DNA of 64,000 bases, from the NCBI GenBank assembly GCA_017163975.1, contig JAFFSR010000031.1:1707001-1771000 (forward strand). The letters run 5' to 3'. Source of the stretch: Anastatus disparis. Lineage: Eukaryota; Arthropoda; Insecta; Hymenoptera; Eupelmidae. Under the pieces are notes generated by a model that was not told the DNA's origin, did no database searches, and saw only the letters and a list, made by a program, of their open reading frames with translations. Of the stretch, positions 25,403-36,470 are shown piece by piece (within the stretch, counting starts at the first letter, position 1; each line of letters starts with the position of its first letter). The position numbers were made by a program, and so were the translations under genes.

Positions 25403-26308
25403 TCTTTGGCTATCGACAAATTTGCTGCAAAGTTAGCGCCAAAATTTATTGGCCCGGCCAAAGTTATTAAAATATTCTCATCGGTGGTATATCTAGTTGA
25501 AGACGTCGATACCAAGCGACAGACTAAAGTTTTTGTCAATGATCTAAAAAGATATATACCGCCTAGACGACAACAACACCATAACACATCACCTTTTATT
25601 TCAGGAAATGCAACGAGCAAGACCGAACAATCTGCACCAAGTGAGACGGGCTGTACGCGTAGGACCCGGCAGAGGGTCGTACAACGACTCAACATTTCAC
25701 CCACCCCAAGAGGAAATGCACGTAAGCATGGGGGCCACCAAAATCCGCGTTGCCAACGCACTAGGGCCTGCATAAGAGGGACTCGCCACATGTGTGATGC
25801 AGAGGCTGAAGAAAATGCACCTCATACCCACGAGTATGATGATAATGCGCCGTCAGACTCTGCCACCCTTCCAGCTCCATCCCAATCATTTCCAGCTCCC
25901 ATTACCAACTCAACCTCCTATAACACACCCCTACTACACTCACCCCCTCTACCTAAAATACCAGCTCCAAATCCTACCCTCTCTCCTTCTCAAGCTGTCC
26001 TGTATCTTCAATCAATCCTGCCATCCATTGCAGCCATCAACCCCTTCCAGCTTCTCTCACAAAAACCCTATCCTGTCCTACTCAATCATTCCGGTCACCA
26101 ACTCACTCTTCCAACTCAAACAACACCTCCTCTTCTAGCTACACTTTTACCCTGGCCGACACCAAGTACATCACAAGATCCTTCACCTGTAATCCCTCCC
26201 TTGATGTCTCTAAAAATATCCCCTCCAGCTGTTATTCCTATCCTTGCCCTTCCAGCTCGTGATACGTCACCTACCCGACCTGTCGCTGAAGAGGAAAGGC
26301 CAGATTGA
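25403..26308 (+). pseudogene. Gypsy integrase C-terminus and Pro-rich Pol tail
   Basis: The frame continues the integrase after transposon C. It shows a GPY/F-like block (LAPKFIGPAKVIKI, YLVEDV) ending at LKRYIPPRRQ. Then come a basic stretch rich in Arg (TRRTRQRVVQRL, CQRTRACIRGTRHMC) and about 170 residues very rich in Pro, Ser, Thr and Leu. An in-frame TGA at 26306-26308 stops it, but the frame continues into a zinc-knuckle module. The tail length is unusual for a Gypsy Pol. Confidence 0.8.
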
Positions 26309-26467
26309 GCAATCGGAGCCGCGAGACCCAATTGTTGGAATTGTCAGGGAGGCAACCATAATTGGACAATGTGTAGAGCCCCCAAACGCACCTTCTGCCA
26401 TGGGTGTGGCAAATCAGGCATTACCAAAAGAACATGTATTAGATGTAGGCAGAATGAAATTCATTAA
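26309..26467 (+). pseudogene. Gag-like double zinc knuckle at the end of Pol
   Basis: In the same frame as the integrase, past one TGA: CWNCQGGNHNWTMC (CX2CX4HX4C), seven residues, CHGCGKSGITKRTC (position 9 Ile instead of His), then CIRC, and a stop at 26465-26467. The layout and the odd Ile repeat those of the Gag nucleocapsid at 17162-17287. I infer an ancient duplication of the nucleocapsid module onto Pol, or a recombination with another gag. Confidence 0.7.
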
Positions 26468-27355
26468 AATATAACCGAAAATGAGATCACCCTATTTGAA
26501 AATAAAAAAAAAAAATCTAGTTACTTATAAAACCTTACCCAAATCCATAACCCTTTCAGCTAGCCAAATCATTATTTACTTTTATTAACATTCTCTTTGT
26601 GTGTACTTAGTAAAATAGCTAAAATAACCTTTACTCATTTATTATCATTATCAAGCTCACTAAAATTGCTAAATGGTTGCGAAAATTTTTTTTATATACC
26701 AAGGCTCAAATGCTAGATTCACACAATATTTTATTTTAATATATTTCTACACCATTATAATACAACATAAAAATCATCTTAACTAAATTGCATTCAACTC
26801 AAATTTTTTTTAATAGCTTGTTTTATTATAAAATTGCTGCAAAATAATAATCTTAAAACCCAGCATGCATCGACAAAGCACCAGAGCGTCATCTTTCAGT
26901 AAGTAGAATTGGTTTTATAATTTAAATATTCAATATTGTTTTTTTGTATAATTAGTAAATAAACTAAAAATAGTTTTTTTTTTTCTCTAAGTGTGAATGT
27001 AACAACATGTAAGAATGGGATATTAGTGTTTTTACTAAATAAATATTGGAATAACTAGATTTAAGAAATGTAACTTTTGTAAATACTAAATGGACAAGCC
27101 AGTCGCGTCGTTTTACATTAAGCATTCTCATATACAGCGCGTAACACTTACGCTAAATTTAGCGGAAATAAAGTCAGCAGATACAGCAGAAGAAGAATTT
27201 CATATATACACTTTACACCGCTGCAGATAACAACGGTTATCTTAATTTAAGCCCTACTATTTTTTTATTCTTAATCTTTCCTTTTTTATTTCTAGCTTGT
27301 ATTTTTTTGCGTTTGATGAAAGTATCCGGTTCCACCGTGTACTTCAGTGTGGTAT
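26468..27355 (+). other. Gypsy 3' noncoding region
   Basis: No env-like ORF, signal peptide or membrane segment seen between Pol and the polypurine tract. Confidence 0.5.
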
Positions 27356-27365
27356 GGGGGGGGGA
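27356..27365 (+). promoter_or_regulatory. Polypurine tract of Gypsy
   Basis: A run of G ending in A directly before TG of the LTR. It would prime plus-strand synthesis. Confidence 0.7.
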
Positions 27366-27366
27366 T

Positions 27367-28205
27367 TGTAACAAGGCAAATTGACCATATTACTTATATG
27401 TATAGTAATAACGCATAAAGACGACAGAAAGGAGCATACGACTGTTGACAAGACGAAGAGCAGACCACGCGAGTCAAACCTGTAACACCATACCCAAGAT
27501 CGTTGGCACACACGCGCGAATTCGTAAAGCTTGTATAATGTGCACAGATATGGCTAGCAAGCTGCTTGACTTGAGTAGCTAAGTTAAGGTTCGTTAAGGG
27601 TCGTTTGTCTCTCTCTTGCGGCGCACGCAGCGCACCGTAAGAGAAATAAGTTTGGTCGACAGAAAGAACACGCTATTGCATTATTCGCTCTGTCGTCATC
27701 GAAGCAAAAAGAGCGTTACGACCCGCTGTAATATACAGTACTTTTTTTGTGTGCGCTATAATAATTTTTGGTGTGGGTGAGACGAATTAGCTTTATCTTT
27801 TTTTTTATTTAAAATCACGCCTCGTATTATTGCGAGTGCCCTTGTGCTACGTAAAATAGCATAATTTATTGCTTTATTTGTGCGACGTGTGTGCCGGGCC
27901 ATCTCGTGCGCGTCATATTGCTATTTTCCCTTCGTGCTATTATAACTCTTTTTGTGTACTCGTGCTTTTTTTGCGTGTGTCTGTTTTTTTTATATAACTA
28001 TCTGCTTTTACTCTTGCCGATAGTTCCGTTGCTAGTGCAAGCAGTGTCACGTACGCTATACGCAGCTGGCGTCCATTTTGAGCGCGCGTGCTATAATTGT
28101 GTAGTTATTAAAATAAAGCTCTTTATTTTATTATTCAATTAATTGGAAACCCGCATCTTATATTATTTATACCTTAGTGCAACCTCCTAATCCCCAAGGT
28201 TGTCA
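27367..28205 (+). repeat. 3' LTR of Gypsy, right boundary approximate
   Basis: Starts TGTAACAAGG after the polypurine tract. It is GC-richer than its flanks, has an AATAAA at about 28112-28117, and probably ends GGTTGTCA. With no 5' copy visible, the right boundary cannot be checked. Confidence 0.55.
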
Positions 28206-28448
28206 TAACTGAGAAATTAAAAATTCCAAATTCCCCTCCCTCTAAAGGTTAAATTAAAGTTGAGCTCAAACCCTTCCGAAATAGTAGTTATAGCATATCA
28301 AAATATTATTTTTTCCCAAAGTTATAGCATAATAAAGATTAAACTTAATTTCAGCATTTATTATTAATTAATGTTTTAAAAAGAAAATTCTGGTCCAATC
28401 TTTATTACGCTATAACTTTATGAAAAAATAACGTTTTGATATGATGTA

Positions 28449-30395
28449 CCCACACAGCATGAAATATTTATGGAAGCTTCCTGGAATATTGGCACGAAAG
28501 ATTTGGAATATTTTAGGAATCTTCTATGGAATATTCTTGTAATATTCGTATGTCCTTAATTCTTCCTACATTGTAATATTGCATGGAATATTGTTGGAAG
28601 TTTCCAAGAATGTTTTATTGGAAGATGTAGGATATCTCAGATCTTTCATTGAAATATTTCAGGAATCTTGTAGGAATATTTCATGAAATATTCCGTTGGA
28701 GCATTCATGGAAGATTTCCAAAATATTAAAACAAAAGATTTAAAACATTTCATGAAACTTTCATGGAATATGCACGAAAGATTTAAGAAATCTTTCATGA
28801 AATATTCTATCAAATATTTCTGGAAGATTTTAGAAATCTATCGTAAAATATTCCGTGGAATATTTATGGAAGATTCGCAGAATATTGGCACGGAAGATTT
28901 GGAATATTTTAGAAATCTTCCATAAAATATTCCTTTAATATTCGTATGTCCTTGATTCTTACGACATTGAAATATTCCATGGAATATTCTTGAGAGATTT
29001 CAAGAATATTTCAATGAAAGATAAGGGTAATCTCTCATCTTTCATGAAATGTTCCTGGAAGATTTTTGGATGATGTGAAATGCTGTGAGGGAATAGTATA
29101 TATATTATATAATAACACATTAAACTTATACATCAATCCATGTACGCATACATAAACATTTAGTTATAAAATCGCATTTACATATTTGCTTTGACAGTAC
29201 ACATCAAAGCGCCGATACCCTTTCGCTTATATAGTAAGTGAGGTATCTTCCAACCGCTGCGGGATAAAACTCTCATTTAACAAACATCCCCCTATCGGCG
29301 TTACAGGAAACCTCCCGTAACGTTCTACGCAACCTTCCAACGAAAACTTAATGGAATCATTCTAGAACCTTTCATACAATATTCCACTAAAAGATTACTT
29401 AAATCTTTCTGTGAAATATTTCGTGGAATATTTATGAGAGGTTTATGTAATATTCCGCTGAACGATTTCAAAGTTTTTCGAAATCTTCCAATGAAATGTT
29501 TATGGAATCTTTCTGAAATCTTTCATGGAATATTCCACTGAAAGATTACTGAAATCTTTCTGTGAAATATTTCGTGGAATAATTATGGAAGATTCATGTA
29601 ATATTCCGCTGAACGATTTCAAAGTTTTTCGAAATCTTCCGATGAAATGTTTATGGAATCTTTCTGAAATCTTTCATAAATATTCCACTAAAAGATTACT
29701 TAAATCTTTCTGTGGAATATTTCGTGGAATATTTCTGGAAGATTTATGTAATATTCCGCTGTACGATTTTAAAGTTTTTTGGAATCTCCCAGTGAAATGT
29801 TTATGGAGTCTTTCTGAAATCTTTCATGAAATATTCCACTGAAAGATCACTTAAATCTTTCTGTGGAATATTTCGTGGAATATTTCTGGAAGATTTGTGT
29901 CATATTTCGCTGTAGGATTTTAAAGTTTTTCGAAATCTTCCAATGAAATATTTATGAAATCTTTCTAAAATCTCTCATGGAATATTCCACCAAAAGATTA
30001 CTGAAATCTTTCTGTGAAATATTTCTTGGAATATTTATGGAAGATTTATGTAATATTTCGCTGTACGATTTTAAAGTTTTCTGGAATCTTCCAGTGAAAC
30101 GTTTATGGAATCTTCCTGGAATCTTCCATGAAATATTTCACTGGAATATTTCATAAACATTACATGGAATATTTCATGAAATTTTTCAGAAATCTTTCTT
30201 GAATATTTCATGAAATGTTTCGAAAAAGTTTTTGATCGTTTCTTTGAAATATTCCTGAAATATTGCTGGAAGCTTTCAGTGGAATACTTTGAAATATTCC
30301 GTAAAGACTTTCAATAATCTGCATGGAAGGTTCCATTGAAATATTCCAGTGGAATAATTCGAAATATTTCAGTGAAATCTTCCATGCGGTGTGGG
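28449..30395. mobile_element. Palindromic element built from GGAATATTCC-like words
   Basis: Ends CCCACACAGCATG and inverted CCCACACCGCATG; flanked by TA (28447-28448, 30396-30397). Inside, variants of GGAATATTCC, GGAAGATT and GAAATCTTTC recur every 15-30 bp, mostly as near-palindromes. Several tandem blocks of about 165 bp occur at 29380-30110. The short open frames here are repeat artefacts. Confidence 0.75.
29064..29312. mobile_element. Unrelated insertion inside the 28449 element
   Basis: This stretch lacks the GGAATATT words on both sides of it and is GC-richer. TGTGAGGGAATAG..GGCGTTACA could be TG..CA ends of a solo LTR, but I see no target duplication. Confidence 0.3.
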
Positions 30396-30535
30396 TAACT
30401 ACTATTTTGAAAGGATTTGAGCTCAGCGTTCACTTAAAAAAAATTTCAAGCTTATTGCTATCAATGCCTAAGAGCTATAAAAGTTTGTAAATCTGTTCTG
30501 TGTGTTTAGCTCCTTCGCACTCGCTTGCTTCTCTA

Positions 30536-30955
30536 CCCTGTTAAACAAATCCACCTAGGTTTCCACGTCGATTACCCATGTAGAAATCCACGTGGATTTT
30601 ACATGGATTCCATGTGGATTCGCATAGAAAGCCACGCGGATAACCCACGTGGATTTCCACGTAAAAAGATCCATGTGGATTTTATGAAAGCTATGTTGAT
30701 TTTATAAAACCCTTGTGAAATGTTGAAGAATCCATATAGATTTTATGAAATCTATGTGGATTTTCAAGGAATCTACGTGGATTTTATAAAATTTGTGATA
30801 ATTTTATGTATTCCTCGTGGATTTTTAAGAAATCCATATGAATTTTGTGAAATCCATGTGGAGTTTTAGGTAATTTATGTAGATTTTTTACTTAGATATT
30901 CACGTGGATTCAAATGGAAATCCACGTGGAAATCTACATGAACATTTGAAATAGG
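30536..30955. mobile_element. Palindromic element built from CCACGTGG-like words
   Basis: The left end is CCCTGTTAAACAAATCCACC after TA. The interior repeats TCCACGTGGATT and close variants. The right end is degraded (inverted CCTATTTCAAATG). Confidence 0.6.
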
Positions 30956-30995
30956 AAATAAGTCGATATTTATTTTGCATTCAAAGTAAAAACTA

Positions 30996-32056
30996 AAAAC
31001 GAGGTAAACCTCGTAATTTCAGCTTTTTGAAAATCAGAGAGCTAGGGGTCGTACCCAAATGCCGTTGACAGTTTTTTGGGGAGGAGGGGTCGATCAAAAT
31101 CTACGAAAAGTAACGCTATGGGAGGGGGGGTTAGTTATTTACTCCTACGTTGGCTATTTTTTTTAATCAAAAAGATCATTGCATAATATTAGCAATTTGG
31201 AGCAGATTTTTCATCCGAAAACTGCAAAGTCAAGCAGTTCCGCAGTCTGTCCACTAAAACACAGTATATTACTTTCTTTTACATGTACGCGGGCGCCGCC
31301 ATACGGTGCAAAGCATAAGCCGTTTCTTTTAGCGAGTGAGCTGTCAAAACAAACGAAAAATTTTCAAGCCGATTGCAGCATTTATATTTGTGCCTGTTGA
31401 ATCGTGTTCTATTTTTATAACGTATTTTAAAAGGTTCATAGTTTTATGATCTTTTTCGATAAAATTAAAGTGAAAAAGTTTATCGATGATTAATATATTT
31501 AATATCTTATAAATATTTATTATATGCAATGTTTAGAATTCTGTTGTTTTGTGAAAATGCTATTTTAATAAAATAAAAAACATAAAAATATGTTCAATAT
31601 TTAAAAAGTAATTAATATAATTAAAATTTTTTTTAAAAGTTTAATAAAAAATAAAACAGTTAGTTTACGTTACAAGGGGGGGGGGGAGGGTACTTTGATA
31701 GTTTACACATGTCACAGAAAGGGGACCGGGGGGTCGAAATATCGAAAAAATTGTCAACGGCATTTGGGTACGACCCCTATGATTCAACTTAGAGTATTCT
31801 GGTATTATATATCGCGACTTCGAAATTCATATGATGAATCACAAAACTTAGAGAAACGCCACCTTCTGACTTATTGTCGAATTGATGATTGATTACGTCA
31901 ATTTTATTTTGAATTTATAAGTGGCGTTTTTCTAAGTTTTGTGATCCCTGATACAAATTTCAAAGACCCATATATAAGGCCAGAATACTTTTAGTTAGTT
32001 CGTAGAAGCTGTTTGATCTTCAAAGAGCTGAAACTAAGAGATTTACCTCGTTTTTG
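30996..32056. mobile_element. Inverted-repeat element with AACGAGGTAAACCTCG ends
   Basis: Each end carries the small palindrome CGAGGTAAACCTCG or a close variant. The arms share CTAAGTTTTGTGAT and GGCCAGAATACT blocks. A shorter relative sits at 39286-39592. It is interrupted by the element at 31045-31777. Confidence 0.65.
31045..31777. mobile_element. TA element with GGGGTCGTACCCAAATGCCG ends
   Basis: The inverted ends GGGGTCGTACCCAAATGCCG are perfect, with TA on both sides (31043-31044, 31778-31779). 733 bp, with no transposase ORF. Tc1/mariner-type by target; inference. Confidence 0.8.
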
Positions 32057-32084
32057 TCCTATTAAAAAAAATCAGGTGATAAAT

Positions 32085-32390
32085 TATCAGATTGATCAGG
32101 TGAATTATCATGCCAAAACATCATGTAACGATTTTCTTGGTCTTTACACATTTTGAACCATGCTTAGTCAATTCAGAACAATTTTTAAATATTTTGGAAA
32201 ATTTTGAACCTTTTTAGATAATTTAGTCTTAGAAAAAATTTTGACTAATTTTACAAAAAAAATTCTAAGTTCAAAAATTTCAAAATTTTTCAAAAATTGT
32301 TCTAAATTGACTAAGCATGGTTTAAAACGCGTGAAAACTAACAAAATCGATACATGATATTTTGGCATAATAAATCACCTGATAAATCAA
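32085..32390. mobile_element. Imperfect palindrome, probable MITE
   Basis: The arms share ATCAGGTGA..TTATGCC and the inner CCATGCTTAGTCAATT, which pairs with AATTGACTAAGCATGG at 32307-32322. No target duplication recognised. Confidence 0.55.
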
Positions 32391-32425
32391 GTGACTTGTC
32401 ACAACCCCACCCTTTATAAGACATA

Positions 32426-32730
32426 CACTGAAAAAAATAGAATCTAGAACCAATAAGAATCCGCTTAAAGGTAGAAGATTTTCGTTTTGTTTTAAGCCAT
32501 AGTAGAATTCCGCTTGACTCTAGAGGAAAATCTGCTTGAATGATATCGACTTCCTTCTAATAGATATTCTGCTACCACCTAGCAGAAATATTTTTGAAGC
32601 AACTAAACTTTAATATGATGAATATTCATCTTGATTATAGTTATTAGGTACAACTAGATTTCTATTTGATTCAAGAACTAAAAATCAAATAGATTTTTCC
32701 TCTTACTCCTAGATTCTATTTTTTTCAGTG
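32426..32730. mobile_element. MITE with CACTGAAAAAAATAGAATC ends, TA duplication
   Basis: Ends CACTGAAAAAAATAGAATC and its complement, TA on both sides, 305 bp. It abuts the start of the satellite array. Confidence 0.8.
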
Positions 32731-32732
32731 TA

Positions 32733-35700
32733 GGGTATAATATTCCCACTAAAATGCGATTGTTATTTATAAAGTGGTCCCATTTAATTTTGAAGTTATA
32801 TAATTGTATTTTAGTGGATCCAGTCAATTTTTAAATAGTTTTAATGGATCTCATGATAATATGAACTTTGTTTTATAGTTTTCTAAAAGTATATGTATAA
32901 CTATTCAATAAATAATATTAGTATCTATGTCTTTCCTGAAGTTTGGAATTTATTAATTTTGTAGTTGATTATAAAGATTGGCTTACATAAATTTTATACA
33001 ATAATTGTATAGTTATTCATGAGGTTATAACAATTATATTTATAATTTTTTTATTCGGCTTTATTATCATTTGTATAGTTTGCTTAATTTTTTTATTTAT
33101 ATTTTATAGATATTTATAAGAGATAGGGAATAATGTTCCTATTTGAATGTTATTGTTATTTATAAAGTGATCCTATTTAATTTTGACGTTATATGATTGT
33201 ATTTTATTAGATAAAGTCAATTTTTAAATAGCTCTATTGGATCTTATGATAATATGAACTTTGTTTTATAGTTTTCTATAAGTATATTTATAAATATTTT
33301 AGAAATATTATTAGTATTTATATGTTTTTACTGAATTTTAGAATTTATTAATTTTATAGTTCATTATAAGGATTGGCTTACATCATTTTTATACAATAAT
33401 TGTATAGTAATTAATAAGATTACAACATTTAGATTTATAATTTTTTTATATGACTTTTTTGGCATTTGTATAGTTTGCTTAATTTTTTAATTTTGATTTT
33501 ATAGGTATTTATGAGATACAGGGAATAATATTTCCATACGAATGTTCTTATTATTTATAAAGTGATCCCATTTAATTTTGAAGTTATATAATTGTATTGT
33601 AGTAGAGCAAGACAATTTTTAAATAGTTTTAATGGATCTTATGATAATATCAGCTTTATTTTATAGTTTTCTATAAGTGCATTTATAACTATTCAATAAA
33701 TAATATTAGTATTTATATGTCTTTCCTGAAGTTTGGAATTTATCAATCTTATAGTTGATTATGAGGATTGGCTTACATCATTTTTATACAATAATTGTAT
33801 AGTTATTAATAAGATTACAACATTTAAATTTATAATTTTTTTATATGACTTTTTTGGCATTTGTATAGTTTGCTTAATTTTTTAATTTTAATTTTATAGG
33901 TATTTATGAGATGTAGGGAATAATATACCCATTTGAATGTAATTGTTATTTATAAAGTGATCCCATTTAATTTTGAAGTTATATAATTGTAATTTAGTAG
34001 ATCTAGTCAATTTTTAATAGTTTGATTGGATCTTATTATAAAATTAGCTTTATTTTATAGTTTTCTATTAGTGTATTCATAATAATTTTATTAACAATAT
34101 TAGTATTTATATGTTTTCACTGAAATTTAGAATTTATTAATTTTATAGTTGATTATGAGGATTGGCTTACATCATTTTTATACAATGATTGTATAGTAAT
34201 TTATAAGATTACAACATTTAGATTTATAATTTTTTTATATGACTTTTTTGGCATTTGTATAATTTGCTTAATTTTTTAATTTTGATTCTTTACATCTTTA
34301 TAAGATATAGGGTATAATATTCCTATTCGAATGTAATTGTTATTTATAAAGTGATCCCAATTAATTTTAAAGTTATATAATTGTATTTTATTAGAGAATG
34401 TCAATTTAAAAAAATATTTTTATTGGATCTTATAATAATATTAACTTTATTTTATAGTTTTCTATAAGTACATTGATAACTATTTCATAAATATTATTAA
34501 TATTTATATATTTGTACTAAATTATTGAATTTATTAATTTTATAGTTAATTATGAGGATTGACTTACATCATTTTTCTACAATGATTGTATAGTAATTTA
34601 TAAGGTTACAACATTAAGATTTATAATTTTTTTATATGGCTTTATTGGCATATGTATACTTTGCTTAATTTTTTAATATTTATTCTATAGGTATTTATGA
34701 GACATTTCCATACAAATGTTCTTGTTATTTATAAAGTGATCAAATTTAATTTTGAAGTTATATAATTGTATTTTAGTAGAGCAAGTCAATTTTTAAATAG
34801 TTTTAATGGATCTTATGATAATATCAGCTTTATTTTATAGTTTTCTATAAGTGCATTTATAACTATTCAATAAATAATATTAGTATTTATATGTCTTTCC
34901 TGAAGTTTGGAATTTATCAATTTTATAGTTGATTATGAGGATTGGCTTACATCAATTTTATACAATAATTGTATAGTTATTCATGAGGTTATAACAATTA
35001 CATTTATAATTTTTTTTCTATAACTTTATTGGCATTTGTATAGTTTGCTTAATTTTATTATTTATATTTTATAAGAGATAGGGAATAATGTTCCTATTTG
35101 ATTGTTATTGTTATTTATAAAGTGATTCTATTTAATTTTGACGTTATATAATTGTATTTTATTAGATAAAGTCAATTTTTAAATAGCTCTATTGAATCTT
35201 ATGATAATATGAACTTTGTTTTATAGTTTCCTATAAGTATATTTATATCTATTTCATAAATATTATTAGTATTTATATGTTTTTACTAAATTTTAGAATT
35301 TATTAATTTTATAGTTGATTATGAGGATTGACTTGCATCATTTTTATACTATAATTGTATAGTAATTTATAAGGTTACAACATTTAGATTTATTATTTTT
35401 TTATATGGCTTTATTGGCATTCGTATACTTTGCTTAATTTTTTAATATTTATTCTATAGGTATTTATGAGACATAGGGAATAATATTTCCATACGAATGT
35501 TCTTGTTATTTATAAAGTGATCAAATTTAATTTTGAAGATATATAATTGTATTTTAGTAGAGCAAGTCAATTTTTTTAATGGATCTCATGATAATATTAG
35601 CTTTATCATATAGTTTCCTATAAGTGTATTCATAACTATTCCATAAATAATATTAGTATTTATATGTTTTTCCTGAAGTTTGGAATTTATTAATTTTATA

Positions 35701-36202
35701 GTTGATTATGAGGATTGGCTTACATCAATTTTATACAATAATTGTATAGTTATTCATGAGGTTATAACAATTACATTTATAATTTTTTTATGACTTTATT
35801 GGCATTTGTATAGTTTGCTTAATTTTTTTATTTATATTTTAGAGGTATTTATAAGAGATAGGGAATAATGTTTCTATTCGAATGTTATTGTTATTTATAA
35901 AGTGATCCCATTTAATTTTGACGTTATATAATTGTATTTTATTAGATAAAGTCAATTTTTCAATAGCTCTATTGGATTTTATGATAATATGAACTTTGTT
36001 TTATAGTTTTCTATAAGTATATGTATATCTATTTCATAAATATTATTAGTATTTATATGTTTTTACTAAATTTTAGAATTTATTAATTTTATACTTGATT
36101 ATGAGGATTGACTTACATCATTTTTATACTATAATTGTATAGTAATTTATAAGGTTACAACATTTAGATTTATAATTTTTTTATATGGCTTTATTGGCAT
36201 TC
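32733..36202 (+). repeat. Satellite array, roughly 385-395-bp units, part 1
   Basis: Head-to-tail units marked by TTATTTATAAAGTGATCCCA at about 32763, 33156, 33551, 33946, 34340, 34725, 35111, 35506 and 35891. Spacing is 385-395 bp. No coding potential. Interrupted by the Copia element; it resumes in phase at 53238. Confidence 0.9.
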
Positions 36203-36452
36203 TTTCAAGAATGGGAGCTCTAACAAACCAAACTTCCCCAGCGCCACCTAAAGATTGTTGACGCGCGCAATCTAATCAAGCCCCACTTTTCGTTCTGACG
36301 TCGCCTGCCGTGCCCGATGGAGCTGCCTTGTTGCATTAGATCTAAGATAGTTTTTTTCTTCGTTTAAACTTGTTTCTATATATTAATAAAGTCATTTGTT
36401 ATTCTATAAATATAAAAGGAATTTATTTGAGTTTTGGCTCCTAGATCCAACA
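36203..36452 (+). repeat. 5' LTR of Copia
   Basis: Matches 52988-53237 with about 15 substitutions over about 240 bp; the first 15 bases are degraded. Ends CCTAGATCCAACA. Confidence 0.85.
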
Positions 36453-36470
36453 GGTTATAGGCCCAGATTC
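36453..36470 (+). promoter_or_regulatory. Primer-binding site, Copia type
   Basis: GGTTATAGGCCCAGATTC directly after the LTR resembles the GGTTATGGGCCCAG-type site used by Copia elements that prime with part of initiator tRNA-Met. Named from memory of the family. Confidence 0.55.

Larger units (their letters stand above)
15171..28205 (+). mobile_element. Ty3/Gypsy LTR retrotransposon, split by transposon C
   Basis: The order is gag, zinc knuckles, protease, RT, RNase H, integrase, a Pro-rich tail with a second knuckle pair, noncoding DNA, a polypurine tract and a 3' LTR. No matching 5' LTR or primer-binding site is visible upstream of gag, so the left end is truncated or unrecognised. Coding parts contain several stops and two or three frameshifts, so the copy is dead. 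The integrase is interrupted at 20621-25399 by transposon C. Confidence 0.85.
28206..30520. mobile_element. Old palindromic element (family P), interrupted
   Basis: The flanks 28250-28446 and 30398-30500 match 52270-52590 (shared CATATCAAAATATTATTTTTTCC and GGATTTGAG..CAGC blocks). It is split by the element at 28449-30395. Its outer ends are not clear here. Confidence 0.6.

Noticed and set aside
25794..26138. Second open frame in the Pol tail
   Set aside because: Alternative frame of a Pro-rich low-complexity region; the integrase frame explains the segment better.
29064..29312. Solo LTR
   Set aside because: TG..CA ends can be chosen, but no target duplication or second copy supports it; kept only as a low-confidence insertion.
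28683..29842. Open frames of 80-105 codons
   Set aside because: Translations of the GGAATATT-type repeat words; no domain and no ATG context.
32733..36202. CRISPR array
   Set aside because: Units of roughly 390 bp without short repeats and unique spacers; this is eukaryotic satellite DNA.
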